Source: Hymenobacter sedentarius (GTDB lineage: Bacteria > Bacteroidota > Bacteroidia > Cytophagales > Hymenobacteraceae). Taken from it: DNA of 64,000 nucleotides. Position numbers and translations under genes: made by a program. Positions 22,039 through 31,240 of this stretch are shown one piece after another (position 1 is the first letter of the stretch; the number at the start of each line of letters is the position of its first letter). The stretch lies in assembly GCF_001507645.1 (NCBI RefSeq), contig NZ_CP013909.1:4526001-4590000 (forward strand), in the 5' to 3' direction. The notes beneath the pieces are model-generated. The model searched no databases. It was not told the DNA's origin and was given only the letters and a program-made list of their open reading frames with translations.

Positions 22039-24342
22039 CTAGGCGTGGACTTTGCGAATGCGAACGGCGGCGTACTTGAAATGCGGCTGCTTGCTGATGG
22101 GGTCCCACTCGGTGAGGGTGAGCTCGTTGGCGGCACGCGGGCGGCCGTCCTTGGGCTCGTCCCAGTAGCCGTAGTGGAAGGGCATAAATATCAGGCCCGG
22201 CTCGATGCCGCCCACGCGGGCTGGCTCGGTGGCGTGGCCGCGCCGCGAGGTTACCTCCACTAGGTCGCCGGTGGCGATGCCGTAGCGGGCTGCGTCTTCT
22301 TCCGACAGCTGCACGAAGCCCTCGGGGGCCGCGTGGTGGAGGGCGTGGGCGCGGCCGGTTTTGGTGCGGGTGTGGAAGTGGTACACCACCCGGCCCGAGG
22401 TAAACCACAGCGGGTAGGCCTCGTCGGGCGCTTCGTGGGGCGGCTCGTAGTCGGCGGCCAACAGCACGGCGCGGCCGTCGGGGTCGTTGGCCTGGTACTC
22501 TTCGGGCTGCTTTTCGGCGCCGGTTTCCAGGTCGTAGCCGTAGGTTTCGCAGTAGTCGAAGTGGGTGTTGAAGACGTGGTCGGTGTAGAGGTGGGCAGCG
22601 CCGTGGGGGTGCTGCTCGTTGCAGGGCCACTGGATGCCCGAGCCGCCGGTGAGCAGGGCGTAGCTCATGCCCGAATAGTCGCAGGGGCGGCCCTTGCTGC
22701 ACACCTTCCAGGCCTCAAACGCCTCTTCCGGCGTGCGCCACTTAATGAGCGGCTGCCCGTCTTTGTCGCGGAAGTCCATGCGGGCGGCGTAGTCCAGCAG
22801 GATGTCGAAATCGGAGCGCGCCTGCCCGGGCGGCTCAATGGCCTTATAGGACAGGTGCACCGTGCGGTCGGTGTTGGTGAAGGTGCCGGTTTTCTCGCCC
22901 CAGATGGCGGCGGGCAGCACCACATCGGCCAGCTGGCCGGTTTCGGTCATAAACGCGTCTTCTACCACCACCAGCAGGTCTTGCTGCTGCAAAATCTTGC
23001 GGATGCGGCCCAAGTCCGGCAGGCTTACGGCCGGGTTGGTGGCCTGAATCCAGAGCAGCTTGATGGAGCCGGTTTCGCAGTAGCGCCAGATTTGCATGGC
23101 GTGCGTGGGCGGCGCCCAGTGCGGAATCTTGTCCAAGTCGACGTTCCAGATGCGGGCCAGGTCGGCGATGTGGGCGGGGTTGTCCCAGTTGCGGAAGCCG
23201 GGCAGGTCGCCGTCGGCGCCGCACTCGCGGGTGTTCTGCGAAGTGGGCTGCCCGTTCATCTGCAGGATGGCGTTGCCGGGCGAGCCAATCAGGCCCCGCA
23301 GCAGGTTGATGTTGTTTACCTGCACGGCCGCCGCCGTGGCCTGCATCGACTGGTACACCCCCTGCAGCGCCGTGGATACCAGCGTTTGGCAGGTGCCCAG
23401 GATGTGGGCGGCGGCGCGCAGCTTGGCGGCCGGCACGCCCGTCAGGGCTTCCACGCGCTCGGGCGTCCACTTGCCCACGGTGCGCACCAGCTCCTCAAAG
23501 CCCACGGTGTGGTCGCTCACGAAGTCGTAGTCGATCTGCCCGTTTTCGATGATAAGGTGAAGCAAGCCGTTGAGCACGGCCACGTTGGTGCCCACGCGCG
23601 GGGCCAGGTGCACGGTGGCGTGCTGGGCGGTGTAAGTCAGGCGCGGGTCAATCACGACGAGCTTGGGCGGGTTCACGCTGGCCAGCCGGTCGAGGATGCG
23701 GGCCCAGAGCACGGTTTGCTGCGAGGCCATGTTGTGGCCCACCAGCAGCACGGCCTCGGTGGTGTCGAGGTCGGCGAAGGAGCCGGCCTGCCCGTCGGTG
23801 CCGAAGGAGAGCTTGAGCGCAGCGCCGGCCGTGGCCGTGCACAGGCGGGTGTTGCCGTCCATGTGGGGCGTGCCCAGGCCGGCTTTGCCCAGCACGCCCA
23901 GCGTGTAGTATTCCTCAATAAAGAGCTGCCCCGAGGTATAGAAGCCGATGGCGCTGCTGTGGCCTTCGGCCAGCAGCTCCTTGGACTTGCTTACAATCAG
24001 GCTCATGGCCTCGTCCCAGGTGGCGGGCTCCAGCTGGCCGTTGCGCCGGATGAGCGGCGTGGTGAGGCGGTCGGGGCTGTGGTTGGCTTCCCAGGCGTGG
24101 AGGCCCTTGGGCCCCAGCCGGCCGTGGTTGACGCGGTCGACGGCCCGGCCGCGCACGCCCACAATGCGGCCGTCGCGCACGCCGATATCCAGGCCGCAGC
24201 AGTTGGAGCAGAGCACGCAGGCCGACTGCACCCAGTGGTGGGGCTCTTCGGTGGTGCGCTCGTCCACGCGTTGGGGCCAGTAGCCCTCGTGGGGCGTGCG
24301 GGGTCCCCAAATGTCCTGGATGCTGTCGCGCGTTTCGTTCAT
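22039..24342 (-). CDS. Molybdopterin oxidoreductase of the nitrate reductase/formate dehydrogenase type
   Basis: The ATG at 24342 (MNETRDSIQDIWGPRTP) gives 767 residues. An N-terminal Fe-S segment has Cys42, Cys45, Cys48 and Cys49 (ACVLCSNCCGLD), but the expected fourth cluster ligand is Gly77 (NHGRLGPKG). Cys168 (NTRLCTATAG) is the probable Mo ligand, as in periplasmic and assimilatory nitrate reductases. The bis-MGD domains extend to a C-terminal molydopterin-binding region with VEVTSRRG and FMPFHYGYWDEP. There is no Tat signal, so it is cytoplasmic. Substrate is unknown; no electron-transfer or cofactor genes lie nearby apart from the helical neighbour. Confidence 0.88.
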   Translation of the reverse strand: MNETRDSIQDIWGPRTPHEGYWPQRVDERTTEEPHHWVQSACVLCSNCCGLDIGVRDGRIVGVRGRAVDRVNHGRLGPKGLHAWEANHSPDRLTTPLIRRNGQLEPATWDEAMSLIVSKSKELLAEGHSSAIGFYTSGQLFIEEYYTLGVLGKAGLGTPHMDGNTRLCTATAGAALKLSFGTDGQAGSFADLDTTEAVLLVGHNMASQQTVLWARILDRLASVNPPKLVVIDPRLTYTAQHATVHLAPRVGTNVAVLNGLLHLIIENGQIDYDFVSDHTVGFEELVRTVGKWTPERVEALTGVPAAKLRAAAHILGTCQTLVSTALQGVYQSMQATAAAVQVNNINLLRGLIGSPGNAILQMNGQPTSQNTRECGADGDLPGFRNWDNPAHIADLARIWNVDLDKIPHWAPPTHAMQIWRYCETGSIKLLWIQATNPAVSLPDLGRIRKILQQQDLLVVVEDAFMTETGQLADVVLPAAIWGEKTGTFTNTDRTVHLSYKAIEPPGQARSDFDILLDYAARMDFRDKDGQPLIKWRTPEEAFEAWKVCSKGRPCDYSGMSYALLTGGSGIQWPCNEQHPHGAAHLYTDHVFNTHFDYCETYGYDLETGAEKQPEEYQANDPDGRAVLLAADYEPPHEAPDEAYPLWFTSGRVVYHFHTRTKTGRAHALHHAAPEGFVQLSEEDAARYGIATGDLVEVTSRRGHATEPARVGGIEPGLIFMPFHYGYWDEPKDGRPRAANELTLTEWDPISKQPHFKYAAVRIRKVHA

Positions 24343-24679
24343 GGTAGCAGGGAGCAAAAGTGAATAGCAGCTGCTTGTTGCTTAGCACACGCAACGGCCA
24401 GCCGGGCAGCCGAATCAGACAGATTCCGGCCCCAGCGCGATTGCGAATAGTACGGGAGCCCGAATCAAAAAGTAGATAGTAATCCGGCGATTTTTAATTT
24501 TATTTTAATGCCAGGAATTTGGCTCAACCCCTGAGGGCCGACAGTCTATTATTCTTAGGACCATAAAAAAGGCCTTCACCTAATTGTGAAGGCCTTTTTT
24601 TTAACGTTTCAATTTTCTTCGCTACGCTGAAATCAGTAAGCTCAAAAGCAGCTCCAGAAGCTTTGGCTCAGCCGGCCAT
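24343..24679. other. AT-rich intergenic region
   Basis: Upstream region of the oxidoreductase and downstream region of the peptidase gene. It contains the terminator at 24565-24602 and an AT-rich run near 24480-24515 that could hold the oxidoreductase promoter. No gene seen. Confidence 0.5.
24565..24602 (-). terminator. Rho-independent terminator (A/T-flanked on both sides)
   Basis: A perfect 15-bp stem (24565-24579 with 24586-24600) with a six-base loop. A-run on the left and T-run on the right allow termination in either direction; the peptidase gene ending at 24680 is its likely user. Confidence 0.8.
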
Positions 24680-26749
24680 TTAATTGGAGCCGGTAGTCCG
24701 CGGCAGGGCTGGGCGGGCACCGGGCTGCAGGTAGGTATCCATCCACTCCAGCCAGAAGCGGTTGCGCTCGCGCTGCCGCACGGGGTCGCTGGCGTTGTGC
24801 GCGGCCACGGGCCAGGCGATGAACTTGGTGGGCACCCCATTGTCCTGCAGGGCGTGGTAGAGCTTGTATGATTGGGTAATGGGCACCCGCGGGTCGCCGG
24901 TATTGGCCAGAATGAGCGTGGGGGTGCGGATGCGGCCCGCCAGGGTAATGGGCGACTGCTCGCGGTACGAGCGGGCATTGTCTTCGCTCAGCCAGGGCGA
25001 AGGGCCGATAGCGGCCGCGCGCTGAATGTTGGAGTCGCCCAGGTTGTACTGGTCCAGCCAGTCGGTTACGGATGCGCCGGCCACGGCTGCTTTCCAGGTG
25101 GTGGGGTAGTGCCCAAGCAGCCACACGGTCATGTACCCGCCGTATGACCAGCCGCTTACGCCGATGCGGGTCGTGTCTACCATGCCGCTGCGCTTGAGCT
25201 GGGCCAGGCCCGCCATCACGTCGCGGCCCGGGCCCGCGCCCGCGTCCTTGAAGATGGCGGCTTTGTAGGCGTTGCCCAGGTTGTCGCTGCCCCGGTAGTT
25301 GGGCTCAAACACGAAGTAGCCGCGGCCGGCAAACAGCTGAGACAGCGACGAGAAAGTAGCCGTGGAAGCCGCCGTGGGGCCCCCGTGGATAACGAGCACC
25401 AGCGGGTAGGTTTTGCCCGGGGTGTAGTTGGCCGGGTAGGTCAGCTCACCGTCGTTCTCCACGCCGTCGGACTTCCAGGTCAGGGTCTGGGCTTTGCCCA
25501 ATTGCAGGGCTTTTACGTCGTGGTGGAAATCGGTGAGGCGCTTGGGCTTGGCCGAGGCGGAAGCCATGTAAAAGAGCTCAGCGGGCTGGCCGGGGTCGGT
25601 GCCGATGAAGGCAATGCGGCCGTTGTTGCTGACAGCCACATCCACCCAAAACGACCAGTTTGGGCTAACCGTGCCCAGGGAAAGCTTGCGGGCCGCGCCA
25701 CCCTTCAGCGGCTGCAGCCACAGCGAGGTGCGGTTGCCGTCGAGCCCGCCCAGGAGCAGCGACTTGCCATCGGGCATCCAGATGGAGCGAAACACGTCGC
25801 GGTCGAGCGTGGGCGTCAGGTTCTTGCCCTGTCCCCCCGATGCCGGGGCCACCCACACTTCATTGATGTTCATGGTATTGCCCTCGCGGGGATACCAATA
25901 CGCCACCTGGCTGCCATCGGGCGAAAACGACGGGTAGCCCTCCAGCGAGGCCCGGCCCGTGAGGGGCCGAATCGCGCCCGTGGCCACGGTGAGCAGCTGG
26001 ATAGCCCGCATGTTGCCGTTGCCGGAGTGGGGCGAGGGCACTTTCACAAAGGCCAGCATTTTGCCATCGGGGCTCCAGGACAAAGGCGAGGAGGGCGCCC
26101 CGGGCGGAATGGTGACCGGCAGGCTCCAGGTACCGGAGGTGAGCCGCGTCGGAGCCCCGCCCGCGGCGGGCACCAGCCAGATGTGCGATGGCGTTGGGGC
26201 CGCCGTCAAAAACAGGTCGTTGTTGCCGATTTCAAAGGCGTCGTAGCCCTTGTCGGGCGGGCCGGCTGAGTGGTCGGCCGCATCGGCGGTTACGTAGGCC
26301 AGGGCCTGGCCATCGGGGCGCCAGGCGTAGTGCTGCACGCCTTTGCGGGCGCGCGTCACCTGTCGGAGCTCCCCGTTGGGCAGCGTCTGGATATAGAGCT
26401 GGGGCAGGGAGTCTTTGCCAAAGCCGGTTTTGGCTAGGAAGGCCAGCTCCCGGCCGCTAGGCGACCAGCGCGGCTGGCTCAGGCCGGCGCGCCGCTCCAC
26501 GAGGGCGCGCTGCGTGCCGTTGGCCGCGGTCACCAGCACCAGGCTGGTATGGAAACGGTCCTCGGCGTAGTCGGGCGTCGACACGACCATGGCAATGGTC
26601 TGGCCATCGGGCGAAAACTGCGGGTCGGAAAGGCCGGTGAGCTTGGCCAGGTCGGCCAGCTCAAACGGGCGGGACTGGGCGCGCAGGCCAGCCAGCGGCA
26701 GCAAAAGCCAGAGGCAAGCGAGGCGCCAGCGGAATAGTAGGTTGTTCAT
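24680..26749 (-). CDS. Secreted S9 (prolyl oligopeptidase) family peptidase
   Basis: The ATG at 26749 gives 689 residues with a clear signal peptide (MNNLLFRWRLACLWLLLPLA, cleavage after LRAQ). Residues 30-420 are a WD40/TolB-like beta propeller with repeated SPDG motifs (FSPDGQ, WSPDGK, FSPDGS). The alpha/beta hydrolase domain follows, with nucleophile Ser535 (GWSYGGYM), Asp619 (NTGDPRVPI) and His651 (VAAHNAS). It would cleave short peptides, dipeptidyl-peptidase fashion, in the periplasm. The next gene upstream on the same strand, 120 bp away, is a secreted amidohydrolase. Confidence 0.93.
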   Translation of the reverse strand: MNNLLFRWRLACLWLLLPLAGLRAQSRPFELADLAKLTGLSDPQFSPDGQTIAMVVSTPDYAEDRFHTSLVLVTAANGTQRALVERRAGLSQPRWSPSGRELAFLAKTGFGKDSLPQLYIQTLPNGELRQVTRARKGVQHYAWRPDGQALAYVTADAADHSAGPPDKGYDAFEIGNNDLFLTAAPTPSHIWLVPAAGGAPTRLTSGTWSLPVTIPPGAPSSPLSWSPDGKMLAFVKVPSPHSGNGNMRAIQLLTVATGAIRPLTGRASLEGYPSFSPDGSQVAYWYPREGNTMNINEVWVAPASGGQGKNLTPTLDRDVFRSIWMPDGKSLLLGGLDGNRTSLWLQPLKGGAARKLSLGTVSPNWSFWVDVAVSNNGRIAFIGTDPGQPAELFYMASASAKPKRLTDFHHDVKALQLGKAQTLTWKSDGVENDGELTYPANYTPGKTYPLVLVIHGGPTAASTATFSSLSQLFAGRGYFVFEPNYRGSDNLGNAYKAAIFKDAGAGPGRDVMAGLAQLKRSGMVDTTRIGVSGWSYGGYMTVWLLGHYPTTWKAAVAGASVTDWLDQYNLGDSNIQRAAAIGPSPWLSEDNARSYREQSPITLAGRIRTPTLILANTGDPRVPITQSYKLYHALQDNGVPTKFIAWPVAAHNASDPVRQRERNRFWLEWMDTYLQPGARPALPRTTGSN

Positions 26750-26869
26750 CAAAGCCGGGATAATAATGTGATGGAAGTGGTATTTCCCCACAAGATACAT
26801 GAATTGAGCCGATTGGCAATAAGTTAAAAACCAAATGTCCAGCTTATTACCCCGCCCCTACCCCCTTGC

Positions 26870-28165
26870 TCAGTGCGTTTTGGCGGCGGCCTGCGGGGTG
26901 TGGTCCACGGCGACTTTGCCGCCTTTCATCACCCATTTCACGTGGTTGATGACCACCGTTATGTTTTTGAGCGGGTCGCCTTCCACGGCCACCAGGTCGG
27001 CGAAATAGCCAGGCGCAATGGCGCCTAGCTCCTTTTCCATGCCCAGCATTTCGGCGCCGGTGGTGGTGGCGGTTCTCAGGGCTTGCGCAGGGGTCATGCC
27101 CGCTTTCACAAACCACTCCAGCTCCCGGGTGTTCTCGCCAAAGCCGGTAAACACGGCGTCGGACCCCATGGCAATTTTCACGTTGGCTTTCACGGCCCGC
27201 TTCAGGGTGGCGAAGTTTTTCTCAACGTACTGGTTTAGGCCGGCCACTACTTTGGCGTCGTAGCCATACTCGTCTTTGTGGGCGATGTAGTAGCGGTTGT
27301 GCTCCACCGTTGGGACGTAGATAATGCCTTTGCGGGCCATGGTGGCCAGGGTGGCATCGTCCATATCGATGGCGTGTTCCACGGTATTGGTGCCGGCCCG
27401 CACCGCGTCGCGGGCGCCATCGGGGCCGTAGGAATGAATGGCAATGCGCTTGCCGGCGTAATGGGCCACATCGGCCGCGGCCTTCATCTCCTCGTAGCTA
27501 AAGGTCTGGAAGCCGGTTACGTCCTTGTCGCTGCCGGTGGAGCCGTACATTTTTATCCAGTCGGCGCCGGCGGCCAGCTGCTGCCGGGCCGCGCGCTGCA
27601 CGCCCTCTACCCCATCGCACTGGCCCGCATCCGGAATTGAGCCAACTTTATACGGCGTGCTGGTGATGTGCAAGCCGTTGGCGGCCACAAACATGCGCGG
27701 CCCCGGCATGGCGCCCCGGTTGATGAGGTCGCGCAGGGAAATGTCGATGTTGTCAAACGAGCCCAGGTCGCGGACGGTGGTGACGCCGGTTTCGAGGGTT
27801 TTGCGGGCATTCTCTTGGGCTAAAAACAGGGTGACGCCGGAGCCCAAGGTGCCCAGCTGGCCCCAGGGATTGGTGCCGGGCGTTTTGTCCCAATAAAATG
27901 ACATATGGGTGTGGGCGTCGATTAACCCCGGAATGGCCGTGTAGGCCTTTAAGTCAATGGTTTCGGCATTGGCCGGGATGGTCACGTCCTTTTCAGGACC
28001 GACTTTAATGATACGGTCGGCGTCTACGAGGACGACGGCATTCGTAATGACTTTGCCCTGGCCGTCCACCACTTTCCCGAAGTGAAGGGCTTTGACTTGC
28101 GCAATTGAAACCGAGGGATGCCCCAAAGCAAAAAGCAGAAACGAAAGAAGGTATAAGTTGCGCAT
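26870..28165 (-). CDS. Secreted metal-dependent amidohydrolase (imidazolonepropionase-like)
   Basis: The ATG at 28165 gives 431 residues with a signal peptide (MRNLYLLSFLLFALGHPSVS then IAQ). The metal-site motifs of the amidohydrolase superfamily are in order: DAHTH, Lys in DWIKMYGST (candidate carboxylated lysine), AIHSYG, VEHAID and MGSDAV. The C-terminal beta-sandwich segment reads GYFADLVAVEGDPL. Family members hydrolyse cyclic amides or act as Xaa-Pro dipeptidases; the substrate here is not evident. Its position before the S9 peptidase gene suggests extracellular peptide use. Confidence 0.92.
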   Translation of the reverse strand: MRNLYLLSFLLFALGHPSVSIAQVKALHFGKVVDGQGKVITNAVVLVDADRIIKVGPEKDVTIPANAETIDLKAYTAIPGLIDAHTHMSFYWDKTPGTNPWGQLGTLGSGVTLFLAQENARKTLETGVTTVRDLGSFDNIDISLRDLINRGAMPGPRMFVAANGLHITSTPYKVGSIPDAGQCDGVEGVQRAARQQLAAGADWIKMYGSTGSDKDVTGFQTFSYEEMKAAADVAHYAGKRIAIHSYGPDGARDAVRAGTNTVEHAIDMDDATLATMARKGIIYVPTVEHNRYYIAHKDEYGYDAKVVAGLNQYVEKNFATLKRAVKANVKIAMGSDAVFTGFGENTRELEWFVKAGMTPAQALRTATTTGAEMLGMEKELGAIAPGYFADLVAVEGDPLKNITVVINHVKWVMKGGKVAVDHTPQAAAKTH

Positions 28166-28325
28166 GGCGGTGAAGGAGTTAGACGAGGTGGCTTTGCAAA
28201 CGGCAGTTGAAGTAAACCGCCAGCGGAGATGCAGCAATATTGCGCCAAATACGCCGCCAGCCATACCTGCTGGCTCTGGCACTTGGCCCAGGCATTTCAG
28301 CCCCATTATTCATTAACACCAGCCC

Positions 28326-29336
28326 ATGAATCAGCTTACTGCAAAAGGCATCTGGGAGGTATTCAAGCAGACCGGCGCGGGGTTTTCGCACGATAAGGTG
28401 CCTAAGCTAAGCGCCGCCCTGGCTTACTACGCCATCTTTTCGCTGGGGCCCATGCTCATGGTCATCATCTTCACTTCGGAGCTGCTCTGGCAGCAGCAGG
28501 CCGTGGAAGGCAAGCTGTTTGGGCAGATTCAGGCGCTGGTGGGTGCCAAAGCGGCGCTTCAGGTGCAGGACATTATCAGGAGCGCGGCCTTTGATGGCAA
28601 CAACAAGCTGAACGCGCTGATTGGCTTCGTGACGCTGACCATCGCCGCCACCGGCCTGTTTACCGAAATGCAGGACTCGATAAACACCATCTGGCAGCTC
28701 AAGATTAAGCCCAATGCGGGCTGGCGCCAGGTGTTGCAGTCGAGGGCCACGTCGTTTCTGCTGATTGTCAGCCTGGGCTTCCTGCTCATTGTCTCGCTGA
28801 TTATTACCGGCCTAGTGGAAGGGCTGATGGGCAGGCTGAAAGAAATCTTCCCGGATACCACGGTAATCCTGGTGTATGTGGCCAACCTGCTCCTGACGCT
28901 GCTGATTACGTCGGCCCTGTTTGCCATCATTTACAAGGTGTTGCCCGATGCCATTATTCGCTGGAAGGACGTGGCGGTGGGCGCCGTGTTCACGGCCCTG
29001 CTCTTCATGCTGGGCAAATTCGGCATCACGCTCTACCTCAAAAACAGCAACGTGGGCACCGCGTATGGCACGGCGGGGTCGCTGGTGGTCTTGCTGCTGT
29101 GGATTTATTACTCCACCATCATTCTGTATTTCGGGGCCGAATTCACCAAGTGCTACGTTATTAAATACGGCACCGAAATCCAGCCCAACAAGCAAGCCGT
29201 GCTGGTGCAAACAGTGCAAGTAGAAAGCAAAGAAATGAGTGTGCGAGAGAACGAAGAAAACCGGGAAAACCTCGAGCGAGAATTGCAGCGCACCAAAGAC
29301 GACCTGGACCGGAAAAGGATGGGTAGAAGCAGATAA
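28326..29336 (+). CDS. YihY/BrkB family inner-membrane protein
   Basis: A 336-residue protein with six membrane helices and the family signature near the start (KLSAALAYYAIFSLGPML). Other family marks are FTEMQDSINTIW and GAVFTALLFMLGKFGITLYL, followed by YGTAGSLVVLLLWIYYS. The last 50 residues are a charged cytoplasmic tail, probably coiled coil. Members were once called RNase BN in error; the actual function is not established. It is divergent from the amidohydrolase gene across 160 bp. Confidence 0.92.
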   Translation: MNQLTAKGIWEVFKQTGAGFSHDKVPKLSAALAYYAIFSLGPMLMVIIFTSELLWQQQAVEGKLFGQIQALVGAKAALQVQDIIRSAAFDGNNKLNALIGFVTLTIAATGLFTEMQDSINTIWQLKIKPNAGWRQVLQSRATSFLLIVSLGFLLIVSLIITGLVEGLMGRLKEIFPDTTVILVYVANLLLTLLITSALFAIIYKVLPDAIIRWKDVAVGAVFTALLFMLGKFGITLYLKNSNVGTAYGTAGSLVVLLLWIYYSTIILYFGAEFTKCYVIKYGTEIQPNKQAVLVQTVQVESKEMSVRENEENRENLERELQRTKDDLDRKRMGRSR

Positions 29337-29486
29337 CGGGCCGGAAGCACCCTGACCGTTCGCTCGACGTGCATTACCAGTAGAGCTAAACTTTTACGAC
29401 TTATCAACTCTCCTAAGGGAAAGCAAGGGCCACAGCCGGTGAATAGCCAGGCAGCCCAAGCGGTTTTATTTGATAGCCCAACCACA
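29337..29486. other. Spacer upstream of the fluoride riboswitch promoter
   Basis: About 150 bases after the YihY-type gene, with no gene or terminator recognised. Confidence 0.4.
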
Positions 29487-29494
29487 TATCTTTG
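29487..29494 (+). promoter_or_regulatory. Bacteroidota -7 promoter element ahead of the riboswitch
   Basis: TATCTTTG is an exact TAnnTTTG match. It would place the transcript start near 29498-29500, just before the aptamer. TTTG at 29469-29472 is a weak upstream element at a shorter than usual spacing. Confidence 0.55.
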
Positions 29495-29502
29495 GGCTCC
29501 AA

Positions 29503-29605
29503 ACCCGGTGATGGGGTACCACCTTGAACCGCCAGTGCCTTTGGGGCGCTGCGCTGATGACTCCTACGCCTACCACGGCCTCGTGCCCGCGGAGCGTGGT
29601 TTTTT
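29503..29605 (+). promoter_or_regulatory. Fluoride riboswitch (crcB motif) with transcription terminator
   Basis: The aptamer core matches the crcB consensus at both conserved ends: GGTGATGGGGTACC (29507-29520) leading to AACCGCC, and GCTGATGACTCCTAC (29553-29567). It is followed by a hairpin (CCACG at 29573-29577 pairing with CGTGG at 29595-29599) and a run of six T, a typical expression platform. Fluoride binding would prevent termination and switch on the antiporter gene starting at 29675. No other gene lies between. Confidence 0.93.
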
Positions 29606-29674
29606 GTCAGCTTATCCCTATTGCCTGTGGCTGTTCGCCCCTCCCCTTTTTCGCTGCTCCGGCCCGTGCTGGCC

Positions 29675-30940
29675 ATGGAGCAAACGCCCCACCTGCTTTT
29701 CCTGCTGCGCTGGCTGCTGATTTGCGCCGTGGTGGGCGGGCTGGTGGGCTCGGCGTCGGCCTTCTTTCTCGTGGCACTCGACTGGGTGACGGCCTGGCGC
29801 GAGGCGCACCGCTGGGTTATCTGGCTGCTGCCAGCGGGCGGCTTCGTCGTTGGGGCCAGCTACCACTACCTGGGCCAGAGCGTGGTGAAAGGCAGCAACC
29901 TGCTTATCGATGAAATCCACAACCCGCGCCAGGTGATTCCCTTGCGCATGGCGCCGCTGGTGCTGTTTGGCACGCTGACTACGCATTTGTTTGGCGGCTC
30001 GGCGGGCCGCGAGGGCACGGCCGTGCAAATGGGCGGCACCTTGGCCGACCAGCTCACGCGCCTGCTGGGGCTACGGCCGCGCGACCGAAAGATTCTACTC
30101 ATTGCCGGCATCAGCGCGGGGTTTGCGTCGGTGTTCGGCACGCCGCTGGCCGGGGCCGTATTCGGGCTCGAAGTCTTCCTGATTGGCTCCATTCGCTACG
30201 ACGCCATCGTGCCGAGCTTTCTGGCCGCCGTGTGCGCCGACTTGGTTACCAAGGCCTGGGGCGTGGGCCACACGGCCTACCCGCAGCTGGCGGTGCCGCC
30301 CATCACGGCGGGCGGGCTGCTGCTCGCGGTGGGGTGCGGCGTGTTGTTTGGGCTCACGGCCCGCGGCTTTGCCGCGCTCACGCACCAGCTCACGCGCCTG
30401 TTTGGGCGCATTGGCTACCCGCCGCTGCGGCCCGTGGTGGGCGGCGGGCTGGTGGCGCTGGCCGTGGCGGCGCTGGGCACCACCAAGTACATTGGGCTGG
30501 GCATTCCTACCATCGTGGCGGCGTTTCAGGCCCCGCTGCCGCCCCAAGACTTCCTGCTCAAGCTGGGGCTCACGGCCCTCACCTTGGGCAGCGGCTTCAA
30601 GGGCGGCGAGGTTACGCCGCTGTTCTTTATTGGGGCGGCGCTGGGCTCGGCGCTGGCGGTGGTGCTGCCGCTGCCGGTGGCGCTGCTGGCGGCCATGGGC
30701 TTTGTGGCCGTGTTTGCGGGCGCGGCCAACACGCCGCTGGCCTGTACCTTGATGGGGCTTGAGCTGTTTGGCGCCCACGGCGGCGTGTACCTGGCCCTGG
30801 CCTGCGCGGCGGCCTACCTGTTTTCGGGGCACACCGGCATTTATTCGGCCCAGGTCATTGGGCACGCCAAGCACCTGCGCTTTGGCCGGGAGCAGGGCCG
30901 GCAGTTGGGCGAGATTTCGGCGCACCGCAAAAAAAACTAG
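29675..30940 (+). CDS. CLC-F type fluoride/proton antiporter
   Basis: The ATG at 29675 gives 421 residues with the CLC fold of about ten to twelve membrane helices. The gating motif is GREGT (Glu113 in GGSAGREGTAVQMGG). The usual GSGIP selectivity motif is replaced by GSNLLIDEIHNP, and motif III reads GFKGGEVTPLFF. These variations mark the fluoride-selective CLC-F branch rather than chloride channels. The fluoride riboswitch 70 bp upstream independently supports this. It would expel cytoplasmic fluoride in exchange for protons. An in-frame ATG at 29621 lies downstream of the riboswitch too, but its extra 18 residues lack family character. Confidence 0.92.
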   Translation: MEQTPHLLFLLRWLLICAVVGGLVGSASAFFLVALDWVTAWREAHRWVIWLLPAGGFVVGASYHYLGQSVVKGSNLLIDEIHNPRQVIPLRMAPLVLFGTLTTHLFGGSAGREGTAVQMGGTLADQLTRLLGLRPRDRKILLIAGISAGFASVFGTPLAGAVFGLEVFLIGSIRYDAIVPSFLAAVCADLVTKAWGVGHTAYPQLAVPPITAGGLLLAVGCGVLFGLTARGFAALTHQLTRLFGRIGYPPLRPVVGGGLVALAVAALGTTKYIGLGIPTIVAAFQAPLPPQDFLLKLGLTALTLGSGFKGGEVTPLFFIGAALGSALAVVLPLPVALLAAMGFVAVFAGAANTPLACTLMGLELFGAHGGVYLALACAAAYLFSGHTGIYSAQVIGHAKHLRFGREQGRQLGEISAHRKKN

Positions 30941-31240
30941 CCATTTTCCCAACGGGCTCCGCAGCAAGGCCCTGCCGGTATGGGCCCGCTATGCCGGCAG
31001 CAGTACGGTGGCTATCCCGTTGGGCTACTGGCCATGAGGCCCGGCCCTGGCGGCGCAGCCCCAGGCATAGAATCAATTGATTCCCCGAATGTTGGTCAAT
31101 GGCTGAGCTTTGATTTGACTCAACAATTGCGTTACTTCATGCTCATTATCGGCGCAGCAGGTGGTGCGGGTGGAGTATGAATGGCGCCTTCTGGGGCGGC
31201 GATGCACCTTCCCGGCCTTGGCCGGTGCAATATCTTCTGG
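30941..31240. other. Intergenic region between antiporter and PAS kinase
   Basis: Three hundred bases with no supported gene. A short CCGGCA/TGCCGG inverted repeat occurs near 30974-31000. An in-frame ATG at 31181 could extend the kinase by 20 residues. Confidence 0.4.

Noticed and set aside
22333..24363. Long open frame antisense to the molybdopterin oxidoreductase
   Set aside because: Same effect of GC-rich codons; no recognisable motifs, against a clear enzyme on the minus strand.
29675..30940. Assignment of the CLC protein as a chloride channel
   Set aside because: The GSGIP motif is missing, the gate is GREGT, and a fluoride riboswitch precedes the gene.
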